Source: Acridotheres tristis
Lineage: Eukaryota; Chordata; Aves; Passeriformes; Sturnidae
Length of the DNA stretch: 64,000 nucleotides
Assembly (NCBI GenBank): GCA_037013685.1
Contig: CM072894.1
Span: forward strand, 18,470,949 to 18,534,948
Direction of reading: 5' to 3'
The position numbers and the translations under genes are program-made. Below the pieces are notes generated by a model. That model had not been told where the DNA came from, searched no databases, and saw only the letters and a program-made list of their open reading frames with translations. This document shows, piece by piece, positions 23,101 to 32,100 of the stretch. Each line of letters begins with the position of its first letter. The stretch's first letter is position 1.

Positions 23101-26100
23101 ATACATCACAGAATGCTGGTAGATTTGTCTCTGCATAGCCTAAAGATGCTTCTCCTTCTACAAAGAGCTCTAGAATTGTACCTGAGGTAAAGATATTATT
23201 TTTGCTCTATTAAAAAGAACTTCTTTTGAAGCAACTACACTTTAAAATAAATAAAATAAACATATTTAGAATATTTTTTAAAATCAGAATCTCTTGTTAT
23301 AGCAGTACTTTTGTGCCTAGCAAAGATTCACATCACAGGCACCTCTTCCTCCACAGAGTGGGGTGTTTGCTCTATGGTGTTTATTGAAGAGACTGTGGAA
23401 GTGTCCCTGCCCCGCTTGGACTGACTGTCACCTCCAGCCTTATTTGTAATGCTGTTCTCTTTGAGCTCTTCTGCAAGAGCTCTCCAGTTGTGTATTTTCA
23501 AGCAGGTTTGAAATCAGTCAGTTCACCTACTAAATCATCATTCTCTTTTTCATGGGAGCACCTCTTATGAAATGTTTATTCCAAATTTTGCCTTGTCAAT
23601 GGGGAAAAGGTACTTGTGAAAAAACAGAAAAAAATTTCCCTTGTGGTTCCACTAGAAATCTTTCCTCCAGGTGAAGAGAAATGAATTTAAGTCTGTTGTA
23701 TTGTAAATAGCTCAGTAAAAGGTGCTGCCTGATACTTAGAAACAAAAAGGACCATAAAATTGGCGTGCTGCTTTTCTGAATTACCATAAAGAGATGGAGT
23801 TTACGACTGCCAGGAAGAGGAAGGGAAGGAAAAGACGTCAGAGCCAAACCTACTATAAATTCCGAAATTCTCCTCCTCAAAGCCATGCTGATGTTAATGT
23901 TCTACTGATACTGAAAAGCAGTCAACTTCAAAGTTACCACATAGGGATTTGACACAATTAAATCTATCAACGAACAGAGTTATTTATATATTTGTGTGCT
24001 TTTGCATCAGATTTTATATTTGCATACCTGTTTTGGAGAGATGATAATTAGAAAAGTTAAAAAATTGGAAACATTTCCAGTTCATTGAGGGAACTGTGAG
24101 TCAGACAATGTAATATCTATCAGAGTGAGAAATGGTAGAAGAAAGAAAAGAGATGGTATAATTTAGCACACATTTTTATGGGGAAGTATGGAGAATTTTT
24201 GCTTTCTGTTCTGCTTGCCTCTTACCAAATAGAAAAACAGACATACCATAAATCCTGGCTCACCAACTCCAGGTGGGCCAACAGGGCCTGGTCTTCCTGT
24301 CAAACCAGTGTCACCCTTCAAAGAAAGATGTACTTTGAATACACCCGATTTACATTTTTTTATGTGTGCAGCATATAACAACTTATCAGGCATTCTGTGC
24401 TTGAAATAGTAGATGTAGAAGAATACAGCAGCAAAAATCTGAGTGTCCTTAGAGTCATACACCACACAAGGCTCAACAGACACTGAACTGGTGCAGCTTC
24501 ACAGCTTAAGGGGACAGCCTCAATTCTGCATTTGAGAGAAGACAATGCTGAGTCTAAAAGATTAATTATTTCCTTCAGATGCCCAGTCATGTATCACTTA
24601 CTGTCTTTCCCAAGAAGTCAGTATTTCTATCATACAGTTTCTGTTCTCTTTATGCCAGTCATCTAAACCAACAAGGCTGTTTTGCAAAGATTAATTTCTG
24701 TTTAAGACGATGGATGTGCTTTTACCTAGCCATATTCTTCTGGGGCTGAGTTTATGTCAAGCATAACAACTAATGTAAAAAAAATCCTTTAAAGTATAAA
24801 ATTAAAATGTACTTTGTGTTTGCAACTGTTTGCAAACAGTTTTTATAACATATAAAATACCTTTCCAATACCACAAAACCAGTGCATACAGTCTTGAATT
24901 TTCTCGTGAATCAGCAAGTGTATTAGCTCAGCTGTCTTGGTCCTTAGCCTACAATACATGCAATACAGAAGATGAGATTTTTATACCTTTGGGCCTGGCA
25001 ATCCTATTCCAGTCTCTCCAGGCAAGCCAGGTGGCCCAGGGAGACCTCTTTCACCCTTTCAAAGAATGAAAAGAAAACAACTTTGCTTATAAATTGGTGT
25101 CTAGGAATATCAGTTTAACTCACATTGTAGGTTCATTTTTAGTGTATCCTGAATTTCAGCCCATTGGAATTGTCTTACACAGTACTTCATCTGTTCATCC
25201 TTTCAATGCTTCAAAATTCCCTTATAATAATTTATCTTGTACAAAGATAAGAGATTAAACAAAAGGGAAAATGTTTCATATCATGTCAGTTTTGACACTC
25301 AGCTGTTCGTGTTGGCCAGCAGGTGCAAAGAAGATATCAAGAGAAATAATAAATTATGTCCCCTATACACTTATTTTCAAGCTTTTCTTCGCAATATTCC
25401 TTTTGAACTATAGAATTCTCCTTGAGAATGTTCAGTTTCAAGAAAAGACGTGATTTGAGATGCTAAACAGAATTCCTGTTTGGCACTTAGGGAAAATAAG
25501 TTTTAAACTGAAAACTGAAGAAATGCAATACTAAGTAGTATTCTGTGACTCTACCAATATTTTAACTGTTCATTAATAAAGATGGGAGTGTGATTTGGAC
25601 CTGAAATCAATAAAAAGAGCAAAGTAATACTTTTCTTAAGGACCTTGTAGAATACAAAAATTACACAATTTGCTATCTGTGTCAAGTTAAACTGCATCCA
25701 CAAGAAAGGTATAAAATATAAGGATAAAATCATAGCTGTTTTGAGGCTGTATTAGTACCTTTTAACATTAATAAACAGAAGAAATAAAGCAGTTCTTGCC
25801 TTTGATCCTTGCAGGCCTTCAGGCCCTTGATCTCCAGATTGTCCTTGCACACCCTATTAAAACAGGAGTGGTTTCAATGAGATCTTTCAAGCTTTCATAA
25901 AAATGGCAGCTTGAAAAACAATCTATTATTTGCTGAAGTCTGCATGAAAATAAGAGTTTTAAACATATCAGAACTGAAGTTTTGCTTTGTGAACAATGAA
26001 TATATTCAGTTACTCAACCCAGTTGGAGCTGGTTCTGATATTTGAGGAGACAATTTGGCTCTCCCTTTTTTTTAATACAATTAAAGGTAATCTACAGTCA

Positions 26101-29100
26101 AGATCTGCTGAAACATCTATGATGGGCTAAGCTTCTTGGCCATCAGTCTGAGAGTATTGGGGTGACAGGAGACTAAAGAGTTTCCATGTACTTCTTGAGG
26201 GAATGAAATAGCCCAGACACTGAAAGAGAAATGAGTGATTTTGGTTTTTATGGAACTGTATTTGCTGTGGTCTTTGAGACTGAATGAATTAAAAGGATGA
26301 TTTATTTGTCTAGATTGCTTCTTCAAATTCTTATTAATTTTGCTATTTAAGAAGATAGATTTTGGATGCCTTGAACTCAGCAAGTCAAAGATTCCATGTC
26401 AGTAGGGGTATAATATTATTTCAGATCTTCGAATCCCAGGCAACCAGGTATTGCTTTCATGGTTGATTTTCCTTTTTTTTTTTTTTTTTTCTTTTACCTG
26501 AATCCCTCTTATTCCTCGAGGGCCTACTGGACCTTCAGGGCCCTGAAAGATAAGTGAAAAAAAGGATATATTTCTGTATATTTAGATTTTGTCAAAACCA
26601 CTTTTAGGTAACTTTTCACAAAGGTGTCTTATTTAGATAGCTTTACATTAAAATAGAAACTAAATTTAGGAGAAGCTCAGCAGCCACAAAGTATTAAATA
26701 AATATTTTTAAATTGACTGGTAATCAAAATATAGCATAATGATGAACAGATTTCATTATCAAGAACCAGTAATCCAGGATTAAACTCTATTTGCTCTATT
26801 TGAAATATTTACAGCAATTATGCACTAAATCTTAAAGACTGGAGTTAGAAACTTTGTTTTCATTTTTATGTCTCATTCCCTTTGCTTACTGTTTCAAGCC
26901 TTCTGCCTCTGTTAAAGTAAAATTTTACCATTGTTTTAAACAGGCTATCTTGGGCCATAAGAGGAATCATATGAAAATGTAGAAAGAGCTCAGAAAGTCA
27001 GTAAAAACTGTGTCCTTGCTCACTATATATTTCAAAACTGTCAGCTGTCAATTTCCCTCAGCCTTAGAACTAATATATGCCTTAAATTGATCACTGTGGG
27101 ATTTTTTCTTCTTTTGCGGTTTAACTGTGTTTCTTGGAAATACAACAACTTTGTGGCTACTTACTCTGTCTCCTTTTATTCCTGGGATTCCACATTCACC
27201 TCTTTCACCCTGGAAAGCAATAGGAATAAATACTTATAAGTTATATTGGCATATCATCCTTATTCTCTAGGTGCTTTAGTTGAAAACCTAAATGTTATTC
27301 TATTCAGAACATATAGCAATTGTTGAGCTGCAAGTTCACTGAGGAACAGTTACATCTTCTATTACAGCTTGTGAAGCAGCTGTTAAGATGATGCTATTGT
27401 TCATTACTAGTATGACATATTTAAAAGAAATATGGCACTATATATAATAAATAACAACAAAGATATAGACATCAATTCTGACTGAAAGATGTACCTTCTC
27501 TCCTTTATATCCAGATTTCCCCTGGGAAAACACAAAAGCAAAGCAGGTTGTGACAACACAGAACTCAAAAGTAGGAGCATGAGTATTGGCTTCCTTAATA
27601 TTCTACTCTCTTCAGAAAAATAGCATTTCAAAGAGAAAAAATGACTGATAAATATGGCAATATGATTCAAAGTACTGTGCTTTTTAGTCATGGCAGATGC
27701 TGTTGTATGGGTAAACAAATTGTATGAATGTATAATTTTAGACTGGGATTCTGGTGATGTAAAAACAGATCGAATTCATATTTCCATCTTAGTGAACAAC
27801 ATGCTAAAATAAGAAAACAAGAAAAATCACTAATTAAAAAGGATTTACTGAATAAATAAGAAAACATAAAGTAGAGGGATTCATATGTGAAGGAATTGAG
27901 AATTACGCACTAAGAGACTGGTCCTACACTTACTTCCTATATGTATTTCATTCAAATTTTTCACTGCTATTATACACTGGGTCCTTTATTTGTCAAATTT
28001 AAATAAACCCAGAATGATGCAGGCAGAGTGACAATTTCTGTAATGTTCTTAGGTTATCATATCAGAGCATTTATATGTTTTGGAGGTATTATGTAGTATT
28101 GGAGAGTATTTTCTAGATCACACATATAAGAAGGAATTACTCATTTTCATTAAGCAATGAGAATGTTTTCAGTTCTTCTAATGTTAATGAATCACTAGAT
28201 GGTAAACCAGAAGTGAAATTTGCTCTTATAACAATGAAAAACAAAACAAAACAAAAGGTGGTATTTTGCCTTAAAGGAACCATGCTCACTGGAGAAGAAG
28301 GGGGGGGAAAATATTTTTTTACCTCTATTCCATCTCGTCCTGGGATTCCATTAAGACCTGGCTCCCCCTATGAATAATTCAACATCAAGATCAGTGAAGA
28401 GGACAAGACAGATCTTTCTCCTAAATCTGAAAAACCAATCACCTTTGCTCCTTTCAAGCCTGGAGCTCCATCATCCCCAGTGCGACCCTTTTTACCCTGG
28501 AAACAAGAAAATATAATTCTTATGATATATGTTAGTAAAAATAATTTTGTTTTACAGTATTTACAATATTGTTTTACCACGTTTTTCTCAAACTTAAGGT
28601 ATTTGCTTCCTATAGATTTATTTCTCAAAATCTCTCTATTTACCATAACATTGAAATTGAATATCTGGGAACAGCAGGACCAATTCAATAGGCAATCATT
28701 TTTCTCTTTTGTCTTTGTTATAAACAAAACTGTTCAGTTCTTCTCTGAAGAAAGGAGGTGATCAGCTGTTTTTGTAACTACCCAGCTTGCTAAGTGGATG
28801 TTTTGTTTTCTTCTCAACTCTTTGGGGTTTATGCTTTTGCGTAAGCAAAACTTGACTTTACTTTCCAAGTAAAGACAGCAAATATTAACTCAAATAAAAC
28901 TACTGTTTGCACACAGTAGAGGGTACATTTTCAGTTAAAGTGCATTGTACTGTGCTGTATAAACCCAAGGTGTGTTTTTGTTTGTGTATGAATAGGATAT
29001 TCAGGTCAAAAGAATGAGGATGGGCAAATTTAGGGTTCTCTTTCAAACTCTGACACTGTCCTTTCACCTTGAGCAAGGACTGTAAGGTACTATAGTGCAT

Positions 29101-32100
29101 TAGTTCAATGTCAGGGATATAATATCAGATCATTCAGTTATTTTTGAAATGTAAGTCCTGCCGTTTAAATCACTAAACCTTGTACAAAGCAACCTCCTAG
29201 ATTTCATAAGGGGTTCTATCTGTAAGAGTATTCTGAAAGAAGTCCAGTCCACTTTATTCTTGTCTCAGTTGTTCCTAATGCTTCAATATTTTGTGCTCTC
29301 TCTTGCTTTCAAAGGGCTTTTTAGATATTAATATTTGATTTGAGGCTAGTTAGATCCAGCTGGTCTTGTCTGATTGCAACAGGAAAGATGTTCCTTTCTG
29401 CCTTTCATATTGCTGTGGCTAAAAGGAGAGCCTCACCACACCACACTGTTCTTCCTTCTGTCTGTTCCCACACACAGGGAGTGTCTCATGGCATTCTTGG
29501 GTCTGTGCACTTCCTGCTGGTGTGGCATCTTCATGCAATGTAACTATGGAGGAGTATGCATTGACCCTTGAACTTTTGTTGTCTCAGGATTTGGGTGCAA
29601 AATTTTTTTATTATTAAAATTTTCCACAATTAATTACATTTTAATTTATATTGTATATCAGTTATTTGAGAAATGACAGCTACTTACAGCAGGACCAGGA
29701 AGGCCTTTGTCCCCCTTCTCACAGTTACATTTGTCAACCTGGGGACACTTTGAATGAAAATAGTAAAAATCAGCACATTTTAATGAAAGAGATAGAAAAC
29801 ACACAGACATTTCCTTTAAGTTATTGTATGGCTAGTTTAAATATACCTGTAATGACCAGAAATTATATTTACATGTTTTACAGAAATCTTTTAATTATCT
29901 GTTTACCACTTATCCAGAATGTGGCCTCCATCCATCCAAAATTCTGTATCATTCCTATTGCTAAACTTTCAATCATCTTGGTAATGGATTTACCTCCAAA
30001 CCCTTCACAAGGTCAGTTTATGGGTATGCCATGTCTGTTTTGTTTTCTTTACTAGGCACTATAGAGATAGCCAAGAAGATGAAGTAAAAAAAACATCTTA
30101 CATTCCTTTACTTAATTCCATTGAATGCAGGATAGTTCATAGTTTAGTTCTAGCTTGATCTATAAACAAAATTTGTATGGATATAAACATTTATTTAGTT
30201 AATGCAATTTATTAAAACACTTGATAATCTTTCTTTCTTTTCTGTCATCTCTACCATCGGGTGTTGAAGTCAAACCTAATTATGGTATGTATTTATGTGA
30301 TTTTTAAGACCTTTTTGAAACTTTAAGATCATGACATAAATACAGAGTTATCACAGATACTGGAGTTATTTTTGAAGGCAGGATAAGAAATGTCATTTTT
30401 ATATTTCGTTTAGTTATTTATTAAACCTCCGCTCATCTTGAAGATGTCTAGAAGTGAAGAGTTTAAATATCATTCTTCTCTGAATATCCAGATTAGTCAC
30501 AATATATTTTCCAAGGCTAACATTGAGCGTCTTACTACTTCAATATTGATGGAGAAAAATAAACTTTTCAGCAGAAATGAGTGAAAAATGAAATGTTTCA
30601 AAGTTTTGTGAACATTCATACTATTTAGCAGTTTGCTTGAGCTGCTTAGGAGAACATTTTTTGTCTGAGATAACTGTGCCTTAAATAGCACTAACGTCTT
30701 TAAAAGGAAAACTAACTTTATTCCCCACAAAATTCCAGCCAGACCTATCAATGCCTGCAGTCAGGGTGACACAGCATGGTCAAACTGGAAAAACACAGTG
30801 GTGGAGCTTTGAGATCTCACCCTTATTTAAACCCTCTCCCATAGGAAGAGGATTAAGTGTTAGAACTGCCCTGTCTTCAGCTCTGCATCATGTTTTCATT
30901 GCACTGAGTCTGTTAGAGGACATGTCAAAATGTATCAGCAAATTCTTGCTAGCCTGAGTACTCACACCTTGTTCTTTTTCTTTGAAAATATTTTAGGTTA
31001 GCAAACTACATTAGTAGTTAGTAAATTAATAATTATTAATTACTAAATACATTAGTAAATTACATTAGGATAGCAAATTAAAGCTCTGTCCTGCAAATTC
31101 AAAAACATGTTTAACTTAAAGACAATCCCATTAGACTCAGGATTTAACCACTTTCCTGAGCTATCAATTTTCCTGAGTTATGTTACCATATAATTGGAAA
31201 TATCTGTATTAAACAGTAGGTCTGCACAGGAAAAAAATACTTAAAATATTTACCTCTTCCTCAGACAGATCTTTCTGTAAAAGACAGATATTGAAAACAT
31301 TAGAAATTTAAAGTCTTAATCCCGCTCTACAGAAAAGACATTGCAAGATGTGAAAATAAATAAATTCAGCAATTAGCTAACTAAATTATATAATTAATAT
31401 ATTGACTAACATTAATTAAACGTTAATTTCTGAGAAACATTCTTGCAATCTCTCCATTCTAAAAAATAATTTAAATATTTTCAATTCTTATTATAGATTG
31501 TTGACTGAAATCACTGACTCTCCTTATCCAGCCATAATTTGCTAAAATTGCAGTGGTAAACATTAATAATTCAGCCACTTTAACATGTAAAATGTACAAG
31601 TTTCTTCAATGGTATATTGAGGAAATGTATTTTCAAAATACAAGAAATAAGATAAGATTTACATATGTTCCTAACACTATTTCAAATTCTTTCTCATACA
31701 TACCATTTCTTTGAGAACCTTCTCCACAGTTTCTTTCTCCTGGAGGTTGAAAACAAACCTTGATGCTGGGACACTGGCCAGGAGCCGGAGCTTGGCAGCA
31801 TTGCTAACCTCCTCAGCCATTCTGGTCATTCCCATTGTGAAAAATACAATTCCTTGGTGTTTAGCATCAGCTGTAGCTGCAAAAATATCTGGGTTTCTTG
31901 GATGATCCACTCCATCAGTGAAAAGCACAGCTACTTTGACACTACCCAAAGTCCCTTCAGTCATGTAGAGCTGGGTAAGATTAGTTATAGCATAAGTTGT
32001 GTAGGTGCCATGACCCATGTGGGTGATGGGAGCAATGTGGGATTTGAATGCTTCAGGACCTTTCCAGTCATGGAAAGTTTGCTCTATGAACACAGAACTG

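Noticed and set aside
29651..30055. 134-codon plus-strand open frame
   Set aside because: Overlaps collagen exon 4 on the opposite strand and resembles no family.
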